From positions 62,001 to 126,000 of the forward strand of contig JBEKUY010000004.1 in the NCBI GenBank assembly GCA_049514555.1: a stretch of DNA of 64,000 bases, given 5' to 3'. Position 1 is the stretch's first letter. Each line of letters begins with the position of its first letter. Source of the stretch: JBEKUY01 sp049514555. Lineage in GTDB: Bacteria; Acidobacteriota; Terriglobia; Acidiferrales; UBA7541. Shown here in pieces: positions 18,357 through 27,209 of the stretch. A program made the translations under genes and the position numbers. The notes under the pieces were generated by a model that was not told the origin of the DNA, ran no database searches, and worked only from the letters and a program-made list of their open reading frames with translations.

Positions 18357-18422
18357 ACGCCGGCAGCGACTTTGCTGCACACATTTCTCCCTTTGCTGCC
18401 GTGAGTATCGGATAATCGCACC

Positions 18423-19766
18423 GTGACGCCTCGTGAGCTTGCCAATTCGATCTGTGACGTTCTCCGGCGCAACGGACATCAGGCGTTGCTTGTCGGCGGT
18501 TGTGTTCGGGACCTGCTGCTTGGCCGCGAGCCGGCTGATTTCGATGTTGCGACCGATGCGACTCCCGATCAAGTGCTCGCCCTGTTCCCCAGCGGCATTG
18601 CCGTCGGCGCGCAGTTCGGCGTCGTGATCGTTCCCCAAGGCGATCACAAGGTCGAGGTCGCGACGTTTCGCTCCGACGTGGGCTATTCGGACGGCCGGCA
18701 TCCCGATCAGGTGCGCTTTGCGCGCACGCCTGAGGAAGACGTTCAGCGGCGCGATTTCACTATCAACGGCCTGCTCTTGCGTCCCGAGTCCGGCGAAGTT
18801 CTCGACTTCGTCGGCGGCCAGGCCGATCTCCGCGCCGGATTGATTCGCGCCATCGGCGATCCGGAGCGTCGCTTCGCCGAAGACAAACTCCGCATGATGC
18901 GCGCCGTTCGTTTTGCCGCGCGATTCCATTACGCGATCGAGCCCGCCACGCTCAGCGCCGTCCGCGATCACGCCGCTCAGATCGTTCAGGTGTCCAAGGA
19001 GCGCATCCGCGACGAGTGCACCAAGATCCTCACTGAGGGTGCCGCCCGCCGTGGTTTCGAACTTCTCGGCGAGACCGGCTTGCTCGACTTTGTCCTGCCC
19101 GAAGTGGCCGCCATGAAAGGCGTCGCGCAGCCGCCTCAGTTTCATCCCGAAGGCGACGTCTGGCTCCACACCCGGCTCATGCTGGAGGAGCTGCCCGCCG
19201 GATGCTCGCATACGCTCGCCTGGGGCGTTCTACTGCACGATGTCGGAAAGCCGCCCACCTTCAAGCCGCCTTCCAGCCCGGATGACCGCATCCGCTTTGA
19301 CGGGCACGTCGAAATCGGCATGCGCATAGCCGAAGAAATCTGCCAGCGCCTGCGCTTTTCGAACGACGACACCGAACAGATCCTGGCGCTCGTCGCCAAT
19401 CACATGCGCTTCAAAGACGCAACCGAAATGCGCCTATCAACTTTGAAGCGCTTTGTCCGCCTGCCACGCTTTCAGGAGCACCTGGAACTCCACCGTATGG
19501 ACTGCCTCTGCAGCCACGGCAACCTCGAAACCTACACCTTCGTCGCTAGCTTCCTCCGGGAGACGCCCCCGGAGAAAGTGCGGCCTCCCAGGCTCATTAC
19601 CGGCGATGACCTCCGGGGTCTCGGCCTCGCGCCCGGCCCTCAGTTCCGAGAGCTTCTTCAGGCTGTCGAGGACGCCCAACTCGAGGGGCAGCTATCAAGC
19701 CGCGCCGAGGCGCTGTCCTTTGTCCTCGAACGAGCGCAGAAGCCTAATCCTGGCAAGAAACAGTGA
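18423..19766 (+). CDS. CCA tRNA nucleotidyltransferase / poly(A) polymerase family protein with HD domain
   Basis: The nucleotidyltransferase core is intact: LLVGGCVRDLLLG, the catalytic DxD in DFDVATDATP, then RRDFTINGLLL and the RERIRDECTKIL RNA-binding helix. An HD domain follows (LLHDVGKPPTF). This architecture is used both by CCA-adding enzymes and poly(A) polymerases, and sequence inspection does not separate them. Translation starts at a GTG. It is 67 bp after the phosphatase gene and is followed by an AT-rich gap before lon. Confidence 0.92.
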   Translation: MTPRELANSICDVLRRNGHQALLVGGCVRDLLLGREPADFDVATDATPDQVLALFPSGIAVGAQFGVVIVPQGDHKVEVATFRSDVGYSDGRHPDQVRFARTPEEDVQRRDFTINGLLLRPESGEVLDFVGGQADLRAGLIRAIGDPERRFAEDKLRMMRAVRFAARFHYAIEPATLSAVRDHAAQIVQVSKERIRDECTKILTEGAARRGFELLGETGLLDFVLPEVAAMKGVAQPPQFHPEGDVWLHTRLMLEELPAGCSHTLAWGVLLHDVGKPPTFKPPSSPDDRIRFDGHVEIGMRIAEEICQRLRFSNDDTEQILALVANHMRFKDATEMRLSTLKRFVRLPRFQEHLELHRMDCLCSHGNLETYTFVASFLRETPPEKVRPPRLITGDDLRGLGLAPGPQFRELLQAVEDAQLEGQLSSRAEALSFVLERAQKPNPGKKQ

Positions 19767-19860
19767 GTATTACGAGGCTGTCGCTCGATTCGCGACAGTG
19801 CTTGTAACATATTGTACGTAAACACGTTACATGAGAACATACCGAGATATTTGGCGTCCC

Positions 19861-19889
19861 TTGAAGTCTTTAGTGTTATATGCTAATAG
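19861..19889 (+). promoter_or_regulatory. Candidate sigma-70 promoter for lon
   Basis: TTGAAG at 19861-19866 and TAATAG at 19884-19889 are separated by 17 bases, in a locally AT-rich gap 120-145 bp before lon. CTTGAA also resembles a heat-shock -35 box, but no matching -10 is evident. A small inverted repeat (GAGCCC/GGGCTC, 19895-19915) lies just downstream. Confidence 0.4.
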
Positions 19890-20005
19890 TTGTTGAGCCC
19901 CTCTGACTAGGGCTCCTGTACCCGGTTACCGTTTCGCGCATCTAAACCTCCGAATGGAAAAAGAGGCTGTCTTTATACAAATTAAGGCGTATAGGTGGTG
20001 GGCCA

Positions 20006-22441
20006 ATGGCTGACAAACATAAGAAGACAAACGTGCCCGCAGAGCTTGCCGTTCTTCCTGTGCGGGATACGGTTCTTTTCCCCGGGGCGGTTCTCCCGCT
20101 GACCGTCGGTCGCGAGTCGTCGCTCGCGCTGGTCAACTCGCTCCAAGGCGATGACAAGCTCCTCGGGGTTGTCGCTCAGCTCGATCCCCGAGTCGAGGAC
20201 CCTGCAGCCAGCGACCTTCACAAGGTCGGCACGCTGGCCAAGGTGCACAAGACCGTCAAGATGCCCAACGGAAACGTGGTCATTTTTCTCGAGGGACTCC
20301 AGAGGATTCGTCTGGTCGAGCTGCTGAGCTTCCGGCCTTTCCTCCTGGCGCGGGTGGAGCCCGAGCCCGATGTCATGGGTGATCGTGATCCCGAGCTCGA
20401 AGCGCTCGTGCGCAACGCTCAAGAGCTGTTCGGTGAAGTGGTCAACCGCTCGCCGCAGCTCTCCGACGACCTGCAAACGGTAGCCTTGAACATCGAGGAT
20501 CCCGGCCGCTTGGCCGACTTCATCGCTGGAACACTGCCTACCCTCACGACGCTCCTTCGGCAGGAACTGCTTGAGACCGCCAATGTGCGCAAGCGCTTGG
20601 AAACCCTCACCCGTGAGCTCTCCAAAGAACTTGACGTCCTCGAGCTGCGCACGAAGATTCAGGAGCAGGTGCAGGAGCAAGTCAACCAGAACCAGCGCGA
20701 GTATCTCCTGCGCGAGCAGATGAAGGCCATCCAGAAGGAACTGGGCGAGGCCGACGACTCACAGCAGGAAATCGAAGAGCTTCGCAAGAAGATTGAAGAG
20801 TCGGGAATGTCGGCCGAGGCTCGCAAGGAATGCGAACGCGAACTCAAGCGCCTGCAGAAGATGACGCCGGCCTCAGCCGAGTACATGGTCTCGCGGACCT
20901 ACCTCGAATGGATGACGTCGCTTCCCTGGGCGAAGTCTTCCGGCAGCGCTGAGATTGATATCGCTAAAGCGCACGAGATCCTCGAGGAAGACCACTACGA
21001 CCTTCAGAAGGTGAAGGAGCGCATCCTCGATTACCTGGCCGTAAAAAAGCTGCAACCCGGCATGAAGGGCCCCATCCTCTGCTTCATCGGCCCTCCCGGC
21101 GTGGGCAAAACTTCACTGGGGAAATCCATTGCGCGCGCGCTGGGCAGAAAATTCGTCCGCATCTCTCTTGGCGGCATGCACGATGAGGCGGAGATCCGCG
21201 GCCATCGCCGTACTTACATCGGCGCTCTGCCCGGCCAAGTTATCCAGGGCCTTCGCCGCGGTGAGACGAACGATCCTGTCTTCATGCTCGATGAGGTGGA
21301 CAAGCTCGGGCGCGACTTCCGCGGCGATCCCTCGGCGGCGCTTATGGAAGTACTCGATCCCGAGCAGAACTCCGCTTTCCGGGATCACTATCTCGATGTT
21401 CCTTTCGATCTTTCGAAGGTCTTGTTCATTGCCACGGCCAACTGGATCGATCCCATCCCGGAGCCTCTGCGCGATCGCATGGAGATCATTGAGCTCCCCG
21501 GCTATACCGCTGAGGAAAAGATCCACATCGCTCACAAGTATCTGATTCCCAAGCAAGCGGCCGAGCACGGTGTGAAGCTCGGCGAACACTTGGAATTCAC
21601 TGATGAGGCGCTGCTCGAAATCATCCACAGCTACACGCGCGAGGCCGGCGTTCGCAATCTCGAGCGCGAGATTGCCACGCTGACGCGCAAGCAGGCCCGC
21701 CGCATCGCTGAAGGCCACGCCGAGAAGCATGAAGTGACTCCGGCGACCGTTCACGAGGTCCTCGGCGTGCCCAAGTTCCGCACTGAGAAGGAAATCGAGG
21801 AGCGCGTCAACCGGCCCGGCGTTTCCGTCGGCTTGGTCTGGACGCCTGCGGGTGGCGACATCGTCTTCATCGAGGCCAGCCGCATGCGTGGCGGGAAGCA
21901 GTTCACCATGACCGGCCACCTCGGCGAAGTCATGCAAGAGTCGATGACCGCCGCGCTGACCTGGGTCCGCGCCAACGCCGAGCGCTATGGCATCGATCCC
22001 GATTTCTTCCGCAAGCAAGACATTCACATTCACGTGCCTTCGGGCGCCGTGCCGAAGGACGGCCCCTCCGCCGGCGCCGCCATGGTCACTGCGCTGGTCA
22101 GCCTGCTCAGCAACCGTCCGGTGCGTAGCCGCGTGGCGATGACCGGCGAGCTGAGCCTGGCGGGCGTCGTCCTGCCTGTCGGCGGCATAAAGGAAAAGGT
22201 CCTCGGCGCGAAGCGCGCCGGCATACAGGAAGTCATTTTGCCGGTCGATAACGAGCCGAATGTGAAGGAAGACCTGCCGCCCGATCTGCTCGGCGACATG
22301 AAGGTGCACTACGTCCGCACCCTCGACGAGGTTCTGGAGCACGCGCTCTCCAAGGAAAAGGCCAAGCCGCTACCCGTGGCGGCGGGCCCGGGACCGGACG
22401 AAACCAAAATTGGCTCAGAGCAGATTCGTCCCGTGCACTGA
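20006..22441 (+). CDS. lon: ATP-dependent Lon protease
   Basis: A cytoplasmic quality-control protease of 811 residues, standard length. The N-terminal substrate domain starts LAVLPVRDTVLFPGAVLPL; a coiled coil (REQMKAIQKELGEADD) follows; the AAA+ module has GPPGVGKT (Walker A) and VFMLDEVDKL (Walker B). The protease domain has the catalytic Ser in KDGPSAGAAM and the Lys in GGIKEKVLGAKRAG. The ATG is preceded by TAGGTGG. The gene appears monocistronic with its own upstream promoter region. Confidence 0.98.
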   Translation: MADKHKKTNVPAELAVLPVRDTVLFPGAVLPLTVGRESSLALVNSLQGDDKLLGVVAQLDPRVEDPAASDLHKVGTLAKVHKTVKMPNGNVVIFLEGLQRIRLVELLSFRPFLLARVEPEPDVMGDRDPELEALVRNAQELFGEVVNRSPQLSDDLQTVALNIEDPGRLADFIAGTLPTLTTLLRQELLETANVRKRLETLTRELSKELDVLELRTKIQEQVQEQVNQNQREYLLREQMKAIQKELGEADDSQQEIEELRKKIEESGMSAEARKECERELKRLQKMTPASAEYMVSRTYLEWMTSLPWAKSSGSAEIDIAKAHEILEEDHYDLQKVKERILDYLAVKKLQPGMKGPILCFIGPPGVGKTSLGKSIARALGRKFVRISLGGMHDEAEIRGHRRTYIGALPGQVIQGLRRGETNDPVFMLDEVDKLGRDFRGDPSAALMEVLDPEQNSAFRDHYLDVPFDLSKVLFIATANWIDPIPEPLRDRMEIIELPGYTAEEKIHIAHKYLIPKQAAEHGVKLGEHLEFTDEALLEIIHSYTREAGVRNLEREIATLTRKQARRIAEGHAEKHEVTPATVHEVLGVPKFRTEKEIEERVNRPGVSVGLVWTPAGGDIVFIEASRMRGGKQFTMTGHLGEVMQESMTAALTWVRANAERYGIDPDFFRKQDIHIHVPSGAVPKDGPSAGAAMVTALVSLLSNRPVRSRVAMTGELSLAGVVLPVGGIKEKVLGAKRAGIQEVILPVDNEPNVKEDLPPDLLGDMKVHYVRTLDEVLEHALSKEKAKPLPVAAGPGPDETKIGSEQIRPVH

Positions 22442-22573
22442 TCGGTCTTCAGTCAGAATGGAACGCGGCCCGGTGCGCCCTGATCCTTGGGCATCGGGCC
22501 TCCTACTTTTGGCGGTGCGTCACCGGTGCAACGGAGCGCACAACGCGGAGTCCTGCTACCATCGGAGCGTTCC

Positions 22574-23164
22574 ATGCCGCAGGCATGTAAAACCGCCGAA
22601 AACGCAGCCGCCGCGCTGGCTGCCGAGCTTCTCGCTTCGCTTCAGCGCGAGCGTCTGGTTCCTCGTTTCGTGGATTCCTACGTTGTGGCCCACGGGCGCT
22701 ATAGCATTCAGGTCCATCCCACGCAGTACCGCGACCTTCTGGAGCTTCTTCACCGCGAAGCGCTCTTGGCCATGACCGCCCGCGTTCTTCAGGAGTCCTC
22801 GGCGCCCGGGCCGGTGCGGAAATCGAAGGCGTCCCGCAAGCGCCGCCGGGGACCGGGGGCGCCGGCGTTTCGTCGCAATCTCCTCACCGCACTCGGACGA
22901 GAGAAGAAGTGGGGCGCGGGCGAGGCGCTTGATTTTCAATCGGATCTGCGCCTGTACGAGGATCTCGTCGCGCGCCCTGCCGATGTTCGGCGCGCCCGCA
23001 AGGCCTTCGAAGTTGCCGATCACCCCTTCGTGGACCGGTGCGCAATGCTGCTCGATCCTTCATTCCTGGAACAAGCTCGCGTGGCTGCCAGCCGCACTCT
23101 GAACGAGATTGAGAAACTCGCCTCGGCGGTGACGGCCAAATTCCTCGAGGCCCGCACCAAGTGA
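22574..23164 (+). CDS. Hypothetical protein
   Basis: Family not recognised. The 196-residue product has an Ala-rich helical N-terminus, a strongly basic patch (RKSKASRKRRRGPG) near the middle and a helical C-terminus with ASRTLNEIEKLASAV. No membrane segment or signal. The basic patch could contact nucleic acid, but this is only a guess. GGAG six bases upstream supports this ATG; the frame extends 29 codons further without coding character. It runs almost directly into the glycosyltransferase gene. Confidence 0.65.
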   Translation: MPQACKTAENAAAALAAELLASLQRERLVPRFVDSYVVAHGRYSIQVHPTQYRDLLELLHREALLAMTARVLQESSAPGPVRKSKASRKRRRGPGAPAFRRNLLTALGREKKWGAGEALDFQSDLRLYEDLVARPADVRRARKAFEVADHPFVDRCAMLLDPSFLEQARVAASRTLNEIEKLASAVTAKFLEARTK

Positions 23165-23254
23165 ACTGATTTGTCCCCCGCCGGCGTTGGCCGCCGCGCC
23201 TCCTTCTGTATTCGGTGCCGCACGGCGCCGCTGGTTCTGCTATGCTCCCTCTAC

Positions 23255-24448
23255 GTGACCGACTTCTTCTATATCCTGGCTGTTTTTCAGATTTCTCTCG
23301 GTCTATACATGATCGCCGACGGTCTCCGCTGGCGTGGCTACGTCCGCCGCCGCTTGTTCAGCCATTCCGGCTTCTACGCGCCACGCGTCGCCGTCATTTG
23401 CCCTTGCAGAGGTATGGAGCCGGGTCTCGACCGCAATCTTCTGTCGCTGTGTGAATTCGATTATCCGAACTACGAGCTCTTTCTTGTTCTGGCCTCCGCC
23501 ACCGATCCCGCCTACGATCTGATTCGCCGTCTCACCGACCGCGCGAAGCCCAAGGTTCATGTCGTCATTGCTGGCCCGCCCGAAGGCTGCGGTGAGAAGG
23601 TCAACAACCTCCGCGTAGCCGTCGAACAACTCCCGCCCGATTTCGACGTCCTCGTCTTCACCGATTCCGACGGGCGCCCCGGCCATCAATGGTTGCAGCG
23701 GCTGGTCGCTCCTCTAGCCGACTCGCGACTCGGGGCCGCGACAACGTTTCGCTGGCTCTTCCCCAGCCGCACCAACTTCGCAACCGCTCTCGAAACCGCT
23801 TGGAACGCGCCCATCGTCGGCATGCTCGGTGAACATCAGCACAATTTTTGCTGGGGAGGCGGCACAGCCATTCGCTCCGCCGTTTTTGAGCAGGCGCAGA
23901 TCTTCGAGGAATGGCGCAACTCCGTGAGCGACGATTTCTCGATGACTCGGGCGCTCACACGCGCCAACCGCCAGATTCTTTTCGTTCCCGAGTGTTTGAC
24001 CCCTTCCTATTTCGACACCGACTTTGACGGCCTCCTCGAGTTCACGAATCGCCAGATCATCATCGCGCGCGTCTATTCGCCTCGGCACTGGTTCCTCGGC
24101 GCCGCCGGGCACAGTCTCTATTGCCTCACGATTCTGCTCGGCGCCGCGCTGCTTTTGGGGGCGCTGTTCACGGGCAGCCCCGCTTCGCATCTGTTTTTTC
24201 TCACGCTCACGCCCATGGTTCTCGCCGCTCTGCGCGGAGCCACGCGCCTGGTCGCTGTTGGCGAGATCAACCCCGCCTGGAAACAGAAGCTGGGCGAACA
24301 GGCGTGGATCTGGACTCTGCTCGCTGCTCTCGTTCCATTTCTCTATTGCGTCAATTTCTTGACCTCACTCTTCACGCGCACGATTCGCTGGCGCGGCATC
24401 CGCTATGAGCTCATCTCCCCGACCCAGGCCAAATTCCTTCCGCGCTAG
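23255..24448 (+). CDS. Membrane glycosyltransferase family 2 (ceramide-glucosyltransferase/HpnI-like)
   Basis: An N-terminal membrane helix (DFFYILAVFQISLGLYMIA) is followed by a GT-A catalytic domain: VICPCRGMEPGL, the metal-binding FTDSDGRPG, GGGTAIRS, and an acceptor motif SDDFSMTRAL. C-terminal helices complete it. The usual QxxRW is replaced by RQIIIARVY, as in ceramide glucosyltransferase-like enzymes. It likely transfers a sugar to a lipid; the hopanoid enzyme HpnI is a relative, but no hopanoid genes are nearby. I use a GTG before TDFFYILAV; a TTG at 23171 is also in frame and neither has a good ribosome site. Confidence 0.85.
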   Translation: MTDFFYILAVFQISLGLYMIADGLRWRGYVRRRLFSHSGFYAPRVAVICPCRGMEPGLDRNLLSLCEFDYPNYELFLVLASATDPAYDLIRRLTDRAKPKVHVVIAGPPEGCGEKVNNLRVAVEQLPPDFDVLVFTDSDGRPGHQWLQRLVAPLADSRLGAATTFRWLFPSRTNFATALETAWNAPIVGMLGEHQHNFCWGGGTAIRSAVFEQAQIFEEWRNSVSDDFSMTRALTRANRQILFVPECLTPSYFDTDFDGLLEFTNRQIIIARVYSPRHWFLGAAGHSLYCLTILLGAALLLGALFTGSPASHLFFLTLTPMVLAALRGATRLVAVGEINPAWKQKLGEQAWIWTLLAALVPFLYCVNFLTSLFTRTIRWRGIRYELISPTQAKFLPR

Positions 24449-24929
24449 GGTTGGCTTTCCGCAGTTTGACCAACGTCAAGTTTCCGGAGACCCGCTCGTG
24501 GATGCTGAGCTCGATGGCCCACTCGCAAACTAGTCCTCGGTCCTTAACATGCCCCTCTTGAAAGGGTTGTGGAAATCTCGGCCAGGGAAATTTTGCTCGT
24601 ACTGGGAAAATCCTACGTGGAAGTAAGGATCTGCCCTCAATCGTGCCCCGCCTAAGGGAGCGGATTGGCGCGACTTAAGCCGAAAACCATTTACGGCAGT
24701 CCGGATGCTTGTCTGACGGGGTTCGGGTGTGTAGTCGGGGGCGCGGACGGAGGTGACGCGGGGTTCGACCGCAGCGAATTCGTGCGGACTGCTTCGGTCG
24801 CAGTTCCTCTCTCGTCCCTAAAGGTTGCGAGGAACCTCACCTCCGGATTGCACTCGGACTCGTTAGGCTATCACCTCAGGATACAGAAGAGATCCCGCAC
24901 GTTGCGGGCTCGTTGATCGAGAGGGCGAT
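24449..24929. other. Intergenic stretch without a convincing gene
   Basis: About 480 bp between the glycosyltransferase and the LuxR-type regulator. An 83-codon + strand frame (24665-24916) has no recognisable features or ribosome site, and I do not call it. The start of the region may contain the end of the glycosyltransferase transcript. No tRNA, hairpin or repeat stood out. Confidence 0.55.
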
Positions 24930-25574
24930 GTGAAATCTTTCCGAACCAACCGCACTCATCTGAAACAGAAATTCGAGAAGAAAGCCGCTCAGAATTGTCC
25001 CGACCTGTTTGTTTTTTATGAGAAGCGGAGTGGTGTGCCGCATTTCCGCGTCGAGGCGGGTCCCGACGGCCGTTTGCCCGTGGACCAAGCGGCAGGTCTT
25101 CTGGCCATGCATTGTTTGGTCCGTGGCCAAGCCCCCAGTGATTACGTGGTGATGGTCGAAGCCAGGGACGATCTGCTCAATGGCGTGTCCGAGAAGGCTC
25201 AGAAACTGCTCCAGGCGGGACGCTCCGTGCCTGCGCCCGTGCAGCTCAGCCGCCGGGAGGAGGAAGTGCTCGGCGGGCTGATGCGCAGCTTGGCGAACAA
25301 GGAAATCGCCGCCGCGCTCCATCTTTCCGAGAGAACCGTGAAGTTCCACGTTTCCTCGCTGCTCGCGAAGTTCCGAGTGCGCGGACGCATGGAACTGGTT
25401 CGCGAGGCTACGCGTTCTTTCCTTCCCTCCAGAATGCCCAGCCAGGCCGAACTGATGCCGTTCCCCAGCGCAAATCGTGAGGCGCGTCCGTACGTCCCTC
25501 CACCGAGCACCTTTCGCCCGCGCGTGCGGGCGGTTGACGTCTTGCCTTTGCCTCATCGCCAGGTGAGTGCCTGA
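24930..25574 (+). CDS. LuxR-type transcriptional regulator
   Basis: The C-terminal half has a LuxR/GerE helix-turn-helix: LSRREEEVLGGLMRSLANK, EIAAALHLSERTVKFHVSS, LLAKFRVRGRMELV (residues about 105-160). The N-terminal ~100 residues do not match a receiver, PAS or autoinducer domain that I can recognise, although DLFVFYEKRSGVPHFRVEAG hints at a small ligand or protein-binding domain. A Pro-rich tail follows the DNA-binding domain. Translation begins with GTG; an ATG two bases upstream is out of frame and stops at once. The gene is terminated by the hairpin at 25611. Confidence 0.85.
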   Translation: MKSFRTNRTHLKQKFEKKAAQNCPDLFVFYEKRSGVPHFRVEAGPDGRLPVDQAAGLLAMHCLVRGQAPSDYVVMVEARDDLLNGVSEKAQKLLQAGRSVPAPVQLSRREEEVLGGLMRSLANKEIAAALHLSERTVKFHVSSLLAKFRVRGRMELVREATRSFLPSRMPSQAELMPFPSANREARPYVPPPSTFRPRVRAVDVLPLPHRQVSA

Positions 25575-25610
25575 AGGCTGCATTTCTCCTAGGAAGAAGG
25601 CGTGGAAAAC

Positions 25611-25648
25611 AAACGGCCCGCAGGCTCCCTCGAGCCTGCGGGCCGTTT
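25611..25648. terminator. Strong bidirectional intrinsic terminator
   Basis: AAACGGCCCGCAGGCTC (25611-25627) pairs perfectly with GAGCCTGCGGGCCGTTT (25632-25648): a 17-bp stem with a 4-base loop. On the minus strand it is followed by GTTTGTTTTCC and on the plus strand by GTTTGACATTTCC. It sits between the converging luxR-type and superoxide dismutase genes and would serve both. Confidence 0.9.
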
Positions 25649-25673
25649 GACATTTCCTTGGTGTTGTTGGGTG

Positions 25674-26447
25674 CTATCTCTTGCCCGCCGCGTAGTATTC
25701 CGTCACGGCGTCCCAGTTCACGACGTTCCACCAAGCCTCGATGTAGTCCGGCCTGCGGTTTTGATATTTCAGGTAGTAGGCGTGCTCCCACACATCCAAT
25801 CCCATCACCGCTTTGCCGCCGCTCATGATTGGATTGTCCTGGTTTGGCGCGGACTCAATCGCCAGCTTGCCATCCTTGAAAAGCAGCCACGCCCAGCCGG
25901 AGCCGAAGCGAGTCACACCCGCCTGTGAGAATTTCGTCTTGAATTCGGCGAAGGAACCGAATGCGGAGTTGATCGCCGCAGCCAGATCGCCTTTCGGCTC
26001 GCCGCCACCGCCCTTCTTCATGATCTTCCAGAACATCGAATGGTTCCAATGGCCGCCGCCGTTGTTCCGCACTGCTGTGCGAATGTTCTCCGGGACTTGG
26101 TCCAGCGAGCGAAGAAGGTCGTCCAGGGATTTGCTTTGCAGGTTTGCCTGGCCTTCGAGCGCCTTGTTCAAGTTGGTCACGTAGGCGCCGTGATGTTTGT
26201 CGTGGTGAATCTCCATGGTCTTGGCGTCGATGTACGGCTCGAGTGCGTCGAATGCATACGGCAGTGGTGGAAGCACGTGCGCCACAGGTCCCTCCTTTTG
26301 CAGAACAGGTTGTTGGTGTGCCAAAGCTGTCTCCTCACTAGATGCATCTGATTTGAAAAGTTCCCCCGCGCGGATCGCCAGCAAATCCCCGCCAAGGATG
26401 CCGGCGCCGGCCAGTCCCGTGCCTATGAGGAAATTACGGCGATCCAT
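25674..26447 (-). CDS. Exported Fe/Mn superoxide dismutase
   Basis: Converts superoxide to peroxide and oxygen. The metal ligands are in EIHHDKHHGAYV, HWNHSMFW and the DVWEHAYY block; PLPYAFDALEPYI opens the mature domain. Unusually, ~60 residues precede it, starting MDRRNFLIGTGLAGAGILGG, a twin-arginine (Tat) type signal, so it should act in the periplasm as a folded metalloprotein. The ATG with AGGGGGA six bases upstream fits this signal; the frame continues 24 codons upstream without support. Fe versus Mn preference is not resolved. Confidence 0.93.
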   Translation of the reverse strand: MDRRNFLIGTGLAGAGILGGDLLAIRAGELFKSDASSEETALAHQQPVLQKEGPVAHVLPPLPYAFDALEPYIDAKTMEIHHDKHHGAYVTNLNKALEGQANLQSKSLDDLLRSLDQVPENIRTAVRNNGGGHWNHSMFWKIMKKGGGGEPKGDLAAAINSAFGSFAEFKTKFSQAGVTRFGSGWAWLLFKDGKLAIESAPNQDNPIMSGGKAVMGLDVWEHAYYLKYQNRRPDYIEAWWNVVNWDAVTEYYAAGKR

Positions 26448-26615
26448 GCAGGTTCCCCCTTTTCCGGAAATGCCGGGCCGCATTCCCAAACATTGAGTAT
26501 ATCGTCCCGCGAGAACCATCTCAACGTGGCCCGCTCGCCGGCTCCGCGCCAGTCTGGGACTCCGTTGAAGCGCCGCCAGATTGCGATACAGTAAGACAAT
26601 GGCACTGCGGGAGTG

Positions 26616-27209
26616 TCACCAGAGGCCTGGAATCACGGCCGGCACCCGCCGCGCGTACTCCTCAAACTCCGCCCCGAACGCGCCTCGCAGGAGCGCCTCC
26701 TCGCTGCGCACGCGGATCCACGTTCCCAGGAGATACAGCGCCACCGCCCCCAGCAAGGCCTCCCAGCGGCTCCACGCGATGCCGTTGGCCACCAGCATTC
26801 CCAGCAACCCGCTGTAGATCGGGTTCCGCACGATCCGATAGGGTCCTTCGGTGACGAGCCGGTGCCCTTCCACGAGTTGCGCCCGGTAACTCCACTGCCT
26901 TCCAAGCGCGCGTATCGCCCAGTGCAGAAGCACCACGCCCGCCGCCATCAACGCGAGGGCCAGCAGGTTTACTGCAATCTCGAGCACGGTCGGCATCTTT
27001 ACGAGCGGCGTCCATGGCGGGCGGTTGAATACCCATATGAACGTCAATCCCGCGCCCTGTAGAGCGAGGCCGGGAATCAATCCTGGTCTAGTCTTGATTG
27101 CGGCCGCGTGCGGCGGCCGCTTCCGCAGGAGGTACACCGCGCCGAACGCAATCCACATCCCGCAGACGCTCCAGAACACGACGTGGCGAAGTATCGTTAG
27201 ATCGCTCAT
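26616..27209 (-). CDS. Isoprenylcysteine carboxyl methyltransferase-like membrane protein
   Basis: A 197-residue multi-pass membrane protein of the ICMT/phospholipid methyltransferase group. The SAM-binding C-terminal block is present: EGPYRIVRNPIYSGLLGMLV, followed by RSEEALLRGAFGAEFEEY. Four or so hydrophobic segments are visible. Substrate in bacteria is generally unknown. The start overlaps the stop of the AlkD-like gene by 4 bp, so the two are translationally coupled. A second member of the family lies at 43892. Confidence 0.85.
   Translation of the reverse strand: MSDLTILRHVVFWSVCGMWIAFGAVYLLRKRPPHAAAIKTRPGLIPGLALQGAGLTFIWVFNRPPWTPLVKMPTVLEIAVNLLALALMAAGVVLLHWAIRALGRQWSYRAQLVEGHRLVTEGPYRIVRNPIYSGLLGMLVANGIAWSRWEALLGAVALYLLGTWIRVRSEEALLRGAFGAEFEEYARRVPAVIPGLW

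Noticed and set aside
18099..19211. Long minus-strand open frame (370 codons) opposite the phosphatase and CCA/poly(A) polymerase genes
   Set aside because: It is antisense to two well-supported genes, and its translation is rich in Arg/Gly/Asp without motifs; typical shadow of GC-rich coding sequence.
21113..22342. 409-codon minus-strand frame inside lon
   Set aside because: Fully antisense to an unmistakable lon gene; no motifs.
24665..24916. 83-codon plus-strand frame in the gap before the LuxR-type gene
   Set aside because: No ribosome site, no recognisable motif and low-complexity start; not supported as a gene.
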